Shown piece after piece: positions 1-4,531 of a stretch of 20,264 bases of DNA. A program made the translations under genes and the position numbers. Each line of letters begins with the position of its first letter. The stretch's first letter is position 1. Under the pieces are notes generated by a model. The model worked only from the letters and a program-made list of their open reading frames with translations. It was not told the DNA's origin and made no database searches. The stretch comes from CAYJQO01 sp964372445 (GTDB lineage: Bacteria; Patescibacteriota; Minisyncoccia; UBA6257; GWB1-50-10), in the NCBI GenBank assembly GCA_964372445.1, contig CAYJQO010000009.1, positions 1 through 20,264 on the forward strand, in the 5' to 3' direction.

Positions 1-143
1 CTATCACCTTTCCGGGCATGTGGCAACTTCATCCTATTTCGAAACCAATCAAAGGGGAAGCTGCACAGAAAATAAAACAGAGGCGGCTGGTAGCTCACCG
101 ACGTGGCTGTTTCGCCCATGTACCTTTCGAGTAAATAATTCAT
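1..143 (-). CDS. Possible N-terminus of a gene running off the left edge
   Basis: Reading leftwards from an ATG at 143 the frame stays open for 47 codons to the window edge, beginning MNYLLERYMGETATSVSYQP and continuing with aromatic-rich sequence. The same frame is also open for 12 codons upstream of the ATG, back to a TAG, so the ATG is not a sharply defined start. I do not recognise the sequence and see no clear Shine-Dalgarno site. An open run of this length can occur by chance. The only support is its position downstream of the leftward promoter at 374-401, at some distance. Confidence 0.2.
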   Translation of the reverse strand, partial: MNYLLERYMGETATSVSYQPPLFYFLCSFPFDWFRNRMKLPHARKGD

Positions 144-174
144 ACGTAATGATACGTAAAGAGCAACTCGAAAG
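124..174. repeat. Inverted repeat enclosing two TACGTA palindromes
   Basis: CTTTCGAGT (124-132) and ACTCGAAAG (166-174) are exact 9-bp inverted arms separated by 33 nt of AT-rich sequence. Inside the loop TACGTA occurs twice (143-148 and 153-158) around ATGA, itself an inverted and direct repeat. It could be an operator, a recombination site or an RNA structure. It does not match dif or parS consensus. Confidence 0.5.
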
Positions 175-227
175 CTGAGCTACTTTGGCCGCGAGAGCGT
201 GCTACTCGCCATCCCCTGTTTTATTTG

Positions 228-243
228 CAACGTTCGGACGTTG
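228..243. repeat. Small perfect hairpin
   Basis: CAACGT-TCGG-ACGTTG forms a 6-bp stem with a four-base loop. There is no T-tract after it on either strand, so it does not look like an intrinsic terminator. Confidence 0.4.
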
Positions 244-373
244 GCCCACACTCACACCGCACCACCTCCATCGCCGGCACGTGGCGCCACCTCGCTTCAC
301 TGAGCTCTTGGCAGAGCGAGACGGCGACCGCCGCAGGTGACAAAAATGGCGCAAGCGGAGCGCGAACGACCAC

Positions 374-401
374 ATCATACGTTCTTGGATCGAGCTGTCA
401 A
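374..401 (-). promoter_or_regulatory. Leftward sigma70-type promoter downstream of parA
   Basis: On the minus strand a consensus -35 TTGACA (396-401) is followed by a 16-bp spacer and -10 TATGAT (374-379). Transcription would start near 367 and run towards the left edge. No recognised gene follows within the window, so the transcript could be an untranslated RNA or the leader of a gene beyond the edge. Confidence 0.5.
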
Positions 402-402
402 C

Positions 403-411
403 TGTGGATAA
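403..411 (-). promoter_or_regulatory. Perfect DnaA box
   Basis: The minus strand reads TTATCCACA, the consensus DnaA-binding 9-mer, one base upstream of the -35 hexamer at 396-401. Such a position would let DnaA-ATP affect that promoter. I found only this one box in the left 440 bases, so it does not by itself define an origin. Confidence 0.5.
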
Positions 412-429
412 GTGGCTAACCGTGTTCAC

Positions 430-443
430 GCGGTAGCTACCGC
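430..443. repeat. 14-bp perfect palindrome over the parA stop codon
   Basis: GCGGTAGCTACCGC is self-complementary over all 14 bases and contains the parA TAG (439-437 on the minus strand). No T-tract follows it leftwards, so a terminator role is doubtful. Confidence 0.45.
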
Positions 444-1306
444 TGGATGTCACCCCCGGTACCCCAATCAAAACGATGGGGTGCCTCTGGCGCCGAGGTG
501 GATGCCAGCGGCGCATTGGGGAGCCCATCCGCTACGGGTTTCTGCGGTTTGGCCTGCGCGACCACTTCGCGGGCGAGGCGTTCATAGGCGAGCGCGCCGG
601 GGCTCTGGGGCGCGTAGAGCATGATCGGCTTCCGGGACCGGGGCGCCTCAGCCAGTGCGACCGACCGCGGGATCTCCACATCGAACACCGGGTACGGAAA
701 ACGGCGCCGGATTTCACGCGCAATCTCCCTTGAGAGCTTCTCACGCTTGTCGTACATGGTAAGCAGCGCCCCTGACACCTCCAGCGGATGGCCCAGGTTG
801 TTGCGGATGAGGTCTACGGTCTCCAGAAGCTGCGTCAAGCCCTCGAGGCTGTAGTACTCGCACTGCACGGGTACGATCACCTCATCGGCGGCAATGAGCC
901 CGTTCACGGTGAGGAGGTGGAGGCTCGGGCCAAGGTCAATGATGATGAAATCGTAAGAGGATTGCACCTGATCGATGAAGTTCCTCAGGTACCGTTCCCG
1001 ATCGGGGAGATCCACAAGCTCAATCAAGGCACCGGCAAGATCAGCGGAGGCAGGAACCATCTCAAGCTGGGAAAGGTGCGTACGTTTCACCACACGCTCG
1101 GGGGTTTGGCCGGCAAGGAGGGCGTGGTAGATGGTCTCGTCCGGGGCATGGCTCACCCCAACCCCGACGGTGGCGTTGAACTGAGGGTCAAAATCGATGA
1201 GGAGCGTTCGCTGCCCGGCCATGGCAAGGTACGCCGAGAGGTTCATCGCCGTCGTAGTTTTCCCCACCCCACCCTTCTGGTTGCAGATTGCGATCACGCG
1301 CGCCAT
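437..1306 (-). CDS. parA: ParA/Soj-type chromosome-partitioning ATPase
   Basis: This 289-residue protein is a deviant Walker ATPase of the ParA/MinD superfamily, which normally binds DNA non-specifically and moves ParB-parS complexes. Visible motifs are the P-loop KGGVGKTT with signature lysine (residues 11-18), the Walker A' LLIDFDPQ (35-42) and a Walker B FIIIDLGPS (120-128). The last is usually DxPPS or DTPPS in the family. The final ~40 residues are a Pro/Ala-rich tail. The ATG at 1306 is preferred over an in-frame GTG at 1327, because the GTG lies within the spacer of the promoter at 1316-1344. With that promoter the mRNA would be nearly leaderless, and the AAAGGAGGT touching the ATG is too close to act normally. 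No parB or parS is visible, so this may be an orphan or an origin-proximal Soj. Confidence 0.9.
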   Translation of the reverse strand: MARVIAICNQKGGVGKTTTAMNLSAYLAMAGQRTLLIDFDPQFNATVGVGVSHAPDETIYHALLAGQTPERVVKRTHLSQLEMVPASADLAGALIELVDLPDRERYLRNFIDQVQSSYDFIIIDLGPSLHLLTVNGLIAADEVIVPVQCEYYSLEGLTQLLETVDLIRNNLGHPLEVSGALLTMYDKREKLSREIAREIRRRFPYPVFDVEIPRSVALAEAPRSRKPIMLYAPQSPGALAYERLAREVVAQAKPQKPVADGLPNAPLASTSAPEAPHRFDWGTGGDIQR

Positions 1307-1315
1307 ACCTCCTTT

Positions 1316-1344
1316 ACTGTACCCCACTCCTATGGCACCATCAA
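1316..1344 (-). promoter_or_regulatory. parA promoter
   Basis: On the minus strand -35 TTGATG (1339-1344), a 17-bp spacer and -10 TACAGT (1316-1321). Only 9 nt separate the -10 box from the parA ATG, so transcription should begin about 2-3 nt before the start codon. Confidence 0.55.
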
Positions 1345-1459
1345 TGCGGTAAGGACGGCCCAGGTGCTGAAATTGGCATACAGGATGGACTCCCGCCCGC
1401 CTTGACTTCGCCTTTCTAACGCCAGAAGATGATCCTAGGTTTTCACGCTGACACTGGCC

Positions 1460-1543
1460 GCTGGGGTGGTGGAACTGGCAGACACGCAGGATTCAAAATC
1501 CTGTGCTCGAAAGGGCGTGCGGGTTCAAGTCCCGCCCCCAGCA
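1460..1543 (+). tRNA. tRNA-Leu (anticodon CAA)
   Basis: A complete class II tRNA folds from the sequence. The acceptor stem GCTGGGG (1460-1466) pairs with CCCCAGC (1536-1542), with discriminator A at 1543. The anticodon stem CAGGA/TCCTG encloses loop TTCAAAA, giving anticodon CAA at 1494-1496, which reads UUG leucine codons. A long variable arm follows, as expected for tRNA-Leu. The T-arm is GCGGG-TTCAAGT-CCCGC (1519-1535). The CCA end is not encoded. TTGACT at 1402-1407 is a possible -35 box, with only a weak -10 (GAAGAT) 17 bp further on. Confidence 0.93.
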
Positions 1544-1573
1544 CACTGAAACGTCAAGGCGAAGTCGGGCAGG

Positions 1574-1625
1574 CAAAATCCCTTGGCCGCAAGGCCGTGT
1601 GGGTTCGACCCCCACCCCGGGCGCC
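1574..1625 (+). pseudogene. 3'-half remnant of a class II tRNA (Leu-like)
   Basis: Thirty bases after the intact tRNA-Leu, a second tRNA-like 3' half begins within its anticodon loop (CAAAATCC). It has a hairpin-forming long variable arm, a perfect T-arm GTGGG-TTCGACC-CCCAC (1599-1615) and the acceptor 3' strand CCCGGGC (1616-1622). The matching 5' acceptor strand GCCCGGG, D-arm and 5' anticodon stem are absent upstream. The T-arm and acceptor differ from those of the intact tRNA-Leu, so it is not a simple duplicate of that gene. Leucine is favoured by the loop remnant and the variable arm. The base after the acceptor strand is G, which leaves serine possible. Confidence 0.65.
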
Positions 1626-1763
1626 CTGGAGCTGAAGGGCAAGGCTGTTCTGATCACGGGGGCGAGCCGAGGCCTCGGCAAGTCACTTGCCAAAGTGCTC
1701 GCCGCAGCCGGCGCGCAGGTGGTTGCCAGCGCACGCGGCGGCGAGAAGCTTGATGCGGCGGTA
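1626..1763 (+). pseudogene. N-terminal fragment of a short-chain dehydrogenase/reductase
   Basis: The frame beginning LELKGKAVLITGASRGLG carries the Rossmann cofactor motif TGASRGLG typical of classical SDR enzymes. It continues through the first helix and second strand (AGAQVVASAR) to about LDAAV, then turns into unrelated proline-rich sequence that includes a promoter. Only ~46 of the usual ~250 residues are present, without the YxxxK catalytic region. The first codon is CTG where SDR genes usually begin ATG, and it abuts the tRNA remnant directly. It appears to be gene debris, not a functional protein. Confidence 0.7.
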
Positions 1764-1775
1764 CCCCTCCCGAGG

Positions 1776-1805
1776 TTGACACCACCCCGACAATCTGGCT
1801 AGATA
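1776..1805 (+). promoter_or_regulatory. Probable promoter of the Gam-like gene
   Basis: A consensus -35 TTGACA (1776-1781) is followed after 18 bp by TAGATA (1800-1805). The predicted start near 1812 leaves a leader of about 28 nt before the ATG at 1841, longer than in the other promoters of this window. A TATTTAAAAAT stretch just before the ATG offers a weaker alternative -10. Confidence 0.5.
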
Positions 1806-1840
1806 CAGGTAGCCGGTAGCAGTGTATTTAAAAATTAAAC

Positions 1841-2422
1841 ATGGCAAGAAAGAAGGCGATGAGTATGCCGAAACAGAAAAAGATAGCGAAACGACGAACG
1901 GTACCGGTCCCTAGGAACTTGGACGAGGTAACTCGGTTTGTTGCCGAGATTGGAGAAGCTAAGCGAGTCATTGAGGAAATCCAGGCAGCCCTTGACCAAG
2001 GGGTAACCACGCTCAAGGAAAATGCCTCGGGAAAGGTCACGCCGCATGAGGAAAGAATTCAAGAGCTCCTCGAGGGGCTGTACGTGTTTGCCGAAGCAAA
2101 CCGCGACACCCTCACCGAGGGGGGGAAGCGTAAGACCGTCGATGTCCAAACCGGTTGCTTCGGATGGCGAGTGGCTCGGCCATCGGTGTGGGTAGGAAAC
2201 AACACGAAGGCAGTTGCCGCACTGAAGAACCTCGGGCTCGACGAACTCGTCCGGACGATCGAGGAGGTAAATAAAGAAGCGATCTTGGAAAGCCCGGATA
2301 AGGTGAAAGACGTGAAGGGTATCAAGGTACGGCGCGATGAGGAATTCTTCTTCACCAAACCGCTCACCCTCAAGCTCGAGGTTGCCTCAAGCGTCGAGAA
2401 TCTCAAAATGGCAGTTGGATAA
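1841..2422 (+). CDS. gam: Mu Gam-like host-nuclease inhibitor / DNA-end-binding protein
   Basis: The 193-residue product matches the phage Mu Gam family by eye. It has a basic N-terminus, a charged amphipathic region with coiled-coil character (about 25-60), the FAEANRDTLTEGGKRKTVDV segment and the following TGCFGWR, then a C-terminal part with KVKDVKGIKVRRDEEFFF. Mu Gam is about 174 residues. It is a Ku-like protein that binds double-strand ends and shields them from RecBCD-type exonucleases. Start choice is uncertain: ATG 1841 has no Shine-Dalgarno site, while ATG 1859 follows AAGAAGG. No other phage gene is visible nearby, and the gene sits between tRNA/SDR debris and a strong terminator. 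It could be a phage leftover or a domesticated end-protection factor. Confidence 0.8.
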   Translation: MARKKAMSMPKQKKIAKRRTVPVPRNLDEVTRFVAEIGEAKRVIEEIQAALDQGVTTLKENASGKVTPHEERIQELLEGLYVFAEANRDTLTEGGKRKTVDVQTGCFGWRVARPSVWVGNNTKAVAALKNLGLDELVRTIEEVNKEAILESPDKVKDVKGIKVRRDEEFFFTKPLTLKLEVASSVENLKMAVG

Positions 2423-2435
2423 GCTACGTTCGCAG

Positions 2436-2464
2436 AAGCCGCGCCCCACATGGCGCGGCTTTTC
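2436..2464 (+). terminator. Intrinsic terminator after the Gam-like gene
   Basis: A 10-bp GC-rich stem, AAGCCGCGCC (2436-2445) with GGCGCGGCTT (2452-2461), a 6-nt loop and a short T-tract, lies 14 nt past the gam stop codon. Confidence 0.85.
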
Positions 2465-2473
2465 GGTGCCACC

Positions 2474-2502
2474 TTGGCAACGGGTATGCCGCACGCTACA
2501 AT
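2474..2502 (+). promoter_or_regulatory. Promoter of the 84-aa unknown gene
   Basis: TTGGCA (2474-2479), a 17-bp spacer and TACAAT (2497-2502) make a good sigma70-type promoter immediately after the gam terminator. The -10 box ends 13 nt before the ATG at 2516, so the leader would be about 7 nt. Confidence 0.65.
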
Positions 2503-2515
2503 GGAGTACGGCAAC

Positions 2516-2770
2516 ATGCTCGACTTCCTCTTCAACACCGGTAGAGCCCTTTCCACCGAACGGCTGGGCAAGCTCCTGCACCAAATTCCTGCCCTCTCCC
2601 CCGAGGAACGGGAATACGTGAAAGCGGCGTTTGGGCGGTATGCCTCTGGTGGCATCTCCAAGGAAGAGGCGACCAAGGTGATCCACGGCCTTGCCTTCAA
2701 CGGTGCTGATAATCTTGATGCAGCTGAAGTTGAGAAGGTTCGACTGAAAATTCTAAGCTTCTTCGTGTAG
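2516..2770 (+). CDS. Small helical protein of unknown function
   Basis: This 84-residue protein (MLDFLFNTGRALSTERLGKL...) is rich in Glu, Lys, Leu and Ala and is probably all-helical. A central SPEEREYVKAAFGRYASGG segment is followed by SKEEATKVIHGL and a C-terminal helix. There is no signal peptide, membrane segment or cysteine. I do not recognise the family with confidence. ATG 2516 is chosen because it follows the promoter at 2474-2502. Upstream in-frame ATGs at 2450, 2486 and 2501 overlap the gam terminator or the promoter. A GGAG lies 9 nt before the start, but the predicted transcript begins after it. The gene is a single transcription unit bounded by two strong terminators. Confidence 0.7.
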   Translation: MLDFLFNTGRALSTERLGKLLHQIPALSPEEREYVKAAFGRYASGGISKEEATKVIHGLAFNGADNLDAAEVEKVRLKILSFFV

Positions 2771-2773
2771 CAG

Positions 2774-2804
2774 AAGGCCGCGAACACGCTCGTTCGCGGC
2801 CTTT
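2774..2804. terminator. Bidirectional terminator between convergent genes
   Basis: AAGGCCGCGAAC (2774-2785) pairs over 12 bp with GTTCGCGGCCTT (2792-2803) around a 6-nt loop. It begins 3 nt after the 84-aa gene and lies 16 nt beyond the convergent PAP2 stop, so it can serve both, although the T-tract is short on both strands. Confidence 0.8.
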
Positions 2805-2819
2805 GCACGTAGGGCTGGT

Positions 2820-3371
2820 TCAGCTTGGATCCGATGCTACCTGACCAGCGGGCTGTTTGCTCAGCCAACCTGGTTGCACGAGCTTCCGCACCGCGAGCGA
2901 GGAGAGGAACGCTAGCACGAATCCGGCCAGCACGTCACTTGGCCAGTGTACCCCAACGAAGATGCGTGCGAGAGCCACCACGGTAGCCCCCCCAAGGAGC
3001 CACCATCCCCAGCGACGGTCAAACCAGAGAACCACAAAAGCGAGGGTAAAGAAAAGTGTCACATGGCCGGAAGGGAATGATGACCGCGACGCTTCAATGA
3101 GGGAACTCAGGTGGAGCGCCTCAAACGGCCGCGAACGGTACCAGAGGAACTGGATCGCCCCCACGACGATGCCCCGCGAGAGGAGTGCGGTGAGGAGAAG
3201 GGCTAGGAATGTGTACGCACGCTGGAGCCATCCCCGTTGCCGCCACACGAATACCACCACCACAAACCCAAGCACGTAGGGTAGGTACTCCGCGGCGAAC
3301 ACGCCGAGCCAATCCAAAAACCCCCACCGCCCGGCGAGGGAATGGACCGCGGTGAAAAGGGAGAGATCCAT
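2820..3371 (-). CDS. PAP2-family membrane phosphatase (BcrC-like undecaprenyl-diphosphatase candidate)
   Basis: This 183-residue, highly hydrophobic protein has several membrane segments and the three PAP2 signature blocks. RP at 81-82 is block 1, PSGH at 100-103 is block 2, and R136, H142 and D146 (RIFVGVHWPSD) form block 3 with the nucleophilic histidine. Such enzymes remove phosphate from lipid pyrophosphates, and in bacteria of this size often recycle undecaprenyl pyrophosphate for wall synthesis. The Lys normally seven residues before the Arg of block 1 is Gln74 here. The ATG lies 6 nt after rpsR, so the gene is probably the last of the rpsF operon. The substrate cannot be decided from sequence; other lipid phosphates are possible. 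Confidence 0.85.
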   Translation of the reverse strand: MDLSLFTAVHSLAGRWGFLDWLGVFAAEYLPYVLGFVVVVFVWRQRGWLQRAYTFLALLLTALLSRGIVVGAIQFLWYRSRPFEALHLSSLIEASRSSFPSGHVTLFFTLAFVVLWFDRRWGWWLLGGATVVALARIFVGVHWPSDVLAGFVLAFLSSLAVRKLVQPGWLSKQPAGQVASDPS

Positions 3372-3377
3372 GCCACG

Positions 3378-3578
3378 CTAGTGCCTCACGAACGACAGCA
3401 GCCCTATGATGCGCGCCCGCTTGATCGCCTGCGCGAGCCGGCGCTGGTGCTTGGCACACACGCCCGTGTGGCGCGGGTCGATGATCTTTGCCTGCCCCGA
3501 TACGAAACGTGAGAGAAGGCCTATGTCTCGGTAATCAATTTCCCTCGCATTCTGTGAGCAGAAAACGCACTGCCGCAT
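3378..3578 (-). CDS. rpsR: Small ribosomal subunit protein bS18
   Basis: The 66-residue basic protein has the bS18 core: CVFC near the N-terminus, IDYRDIGLLSRFVS, the ARITG-like IIDPRHTGVCAKHQRRLAQA and the terminal IKRARIIGLLSF. bS18 binds 16S rRNA in the platform of the 30S subunit next to bS6. It is slightly short for the family, mostly at the N-terminus. The ATG follows the ssb stop by 5 nt, in the classical rpsF-ssb-rpsR order. The CxxC and a later Cys could bind metal as in C+ ribosomal proteins, but a complete four-ligand set is not obvious. Confidence 0.96.
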   Translation of the reverse strand: MRQCVFCSQNAREIDYRDIGLLSRFVSGQAKIIDPRHTGVCAKHQRRLAQAIKRARIIGLLSFVRH

Positions 3579-3583
3579 ATAAT

Positions 3584-4042
3584 CTAGAATGGGATATTCT
3601 CTGCTTTAATAGCCCCCTCGTCGAGATCAATCGCCGGGAGCTCCTCCTTTACCTCGTCGATATCCGCTGGGGGGTGCGCGGCTGGGGTGCCGCTCGCCCG
3701 GCCGCTGGAATCGCCCGATCGTGGACCGAGCTGTATCCGCTCGCCGATGATCTCTGTGGTTGTCCGGTTCTGTCCCTGGCGGTCCTGCCAGCTCCTCGTT
3801 TGGATCCGACCCTCAACCATAACCAGGCTCCCTTTCTTTAGGAACTGATTTGCTACCTCCGCCTGACGCCCCCAGACCACGATGTTGTGAAATTGTGTAT
3901 CCTCCTGCCGCTGCTTCTGTTTATCAAACCACACACGATTCGTCGCCACCGAAAACGTAGCCACGGATTGGCCAGTCTGTGTCGTCCGCAGCTGCGGATC
4001 CGCGGTGAGCCTCCCGATGAGCAACGCCTTATTGAAATTCAT
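3584..4042 (-). CDS. ssb: Single-stranded DNA-binding protein
   Basis: This 152-residue SSB has an N-terminal OB fold (about 1-105): MNFNKALLIGRLTADPQLR, VATFSVATNR, FHNIVVWGRQAEVANQFLKKG and VEGRIQTRSW. A Gly/Ser/Pro-rich linker and an acidic tail ending AENIPF follow. The terminal IPF is the hydrophobic tip that recruits partner proteins, and here it is preceded by a single Glu-Asn rather than the usual run of Asp. It coats single-stranded DNA during replication and repair. The ATG is 2 nt after the rpsF stop, implying translational coupling. Confidence 0.96.
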   Translation of the reverse strand: MNFNKALLIGRLTADPQLRTTQTGQSVATFSVATNRVWFDKQKQRQEDTQFHNIVVWGRQAEVANQFLKKGSLVMVEGRIQTRSWQDRQGQNRTTTEIIGERIQLGPRSGDSSGRASGTPAAHPPADIDEVKEELPAIDLDEGAIKAENIPF

Positions 4043-4044
4043 AG

Positions 4045-4467
4045 CTACCGTAGAATTTCCTCGATCTTCCTTTCAAGATCTTCATTGGTAAGGGTCGGCT
4101 CAAGCGTTTTCCTACCAAGGCGTGTTGCATGCACCCGCGGGACAGCCGGCCGGGTCGGCTCGGGTAGTGTTTCCGCACGCAGCGTGGCACGGCTGATGAG
4201 GTGCCGGAGGATTTGATCGCTCACCTTGAGCTCTCCGTCAATCACCGCCAGCGCGCCCGATGCAACGGAGAACTGTACGGAACCGAGGAACGCGTACGCC
4301 TGTTTCCGGATCGGGTATGCAAGGCGTATCTTCTCGAGTGGCCGCTCCGCTATCACCGTTGCTCCCTTGCCCGCAAAGATTTGCTTTAGGGTATTTGGAT
4401 CTTCGCCCCGCTGGAGGAATGAGAGCTCGTAGGTTGCCCCTGAGGTTGTTTCTGTTGCGTCACCCAT
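4045..4467 (-). CDS. rpsF: Small ribosomal subunit protein bS6
   Basis: This 140-residue protein has the bS6 ferredoxin-like fold: YELSFLQRGE as strand 1, the helix, KIRLAYPIRKQAYAFLGSVQF, and DGELKVSDQILRHLISR. A basic, proline-rich C-terminal extension of roughly 45 residues ends in a charged helix. bS6 pairs with bS18 in the 30S platform. ATG 4467 is preferred over an upstream in-frame TTG at 4512, since that TTG lies at the edge of the -35 box of the promoter at 4484-4512. It is the first gene of rpsF-ssb-rpsR-PAP2. No clear terminator separates it from rpoBC upstream, so read-through from rpoBC is possible. Confidence 0.92.
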   Translation of the reverse strand: MGDATETTSGATYELSFLQRGEDPNTLKQIFAGKGATVIAERPLEKIRLAYPIRKQAYAFLGSVQFSVASGALAVIDGELKVSDQILRHLISRATLRAETLPEPTRPAVPRVHATRLGRKTLEPTLTNEDLERKIEEILR

Positions 4468-4483
4468 GGTTGCTGCACGTTCC

Positions 4484-4512
4484 ACACTACCCGAACGAGG
4501 TGGGCACGTCAA
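4484..4512 (-). promoter_or_regulatory. rpsF operon promoter
   Basis: On the minus strand TTGACG (4507-4512), a 17-bp spacer and TAGTGT (4484-4489) lie in the 64-bp gap after rpoBC. The -10 box ends 16 nt before the rpsF ATG, giving a leader of about 9 nt. Confidence 0.55.
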
Positions 4513-4531
4513 GCTAGATCGGCAAAGGCTA

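Larger units (their letters stand above)
1..436. other. Left-edge stretch without a confident gene
   Basis: No reading frame here resembles a known protein. It holds a 9-bp inverted repeat around two TACGTA palindromes (124-174), a small hairpin (228-243), a leftward promoter (374-401) abutted by a DnaA box (403-411), and a palindrome over the parA stop codon (430-443). The part around 130-160 is clearly AT-richer than the rest of the window. No tRNA, RNase P, tmRNA or SRP signature was found on either strand. One frame stays open leftwards off the edge and is listed separately. Confidence 0.6.

Noticed and set aside
422..436. TGTTCACGCGG as a parS half-site near parA
   Set aside because: It matches only part of the TGTTTCACGTGAAACA consensus and lacks the inverted second half.
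1..436. Replication origin
   Set aside because: Only one perfect DnaA box is present, with no cluster of boxes and no dnaA, so the evidence is too thin.
202..528. Leftward 108-codon frame overlapping the parA end
   Set aside because: Arg/Ser-rich composition, antisense-like character, no start signal and overlap with parA; the ATG at its better internal start overlaps the -10 box at 374-379.
1307..1327. GTG 1327 as parA start
   Set aside because: It lies inside the spacer of the parA promoter and would add residues that no ParA needs; ATG 1306 begins exactly at the conserved MARVIAICNQKGG.
1544..1625. A second complete tRNA after tRNA-Leu
   Set aside because: The 3' half is good but no GCCCGGG acceptor strand, D-arm or 5' anticodon stem can be found between 1544 and 1574.
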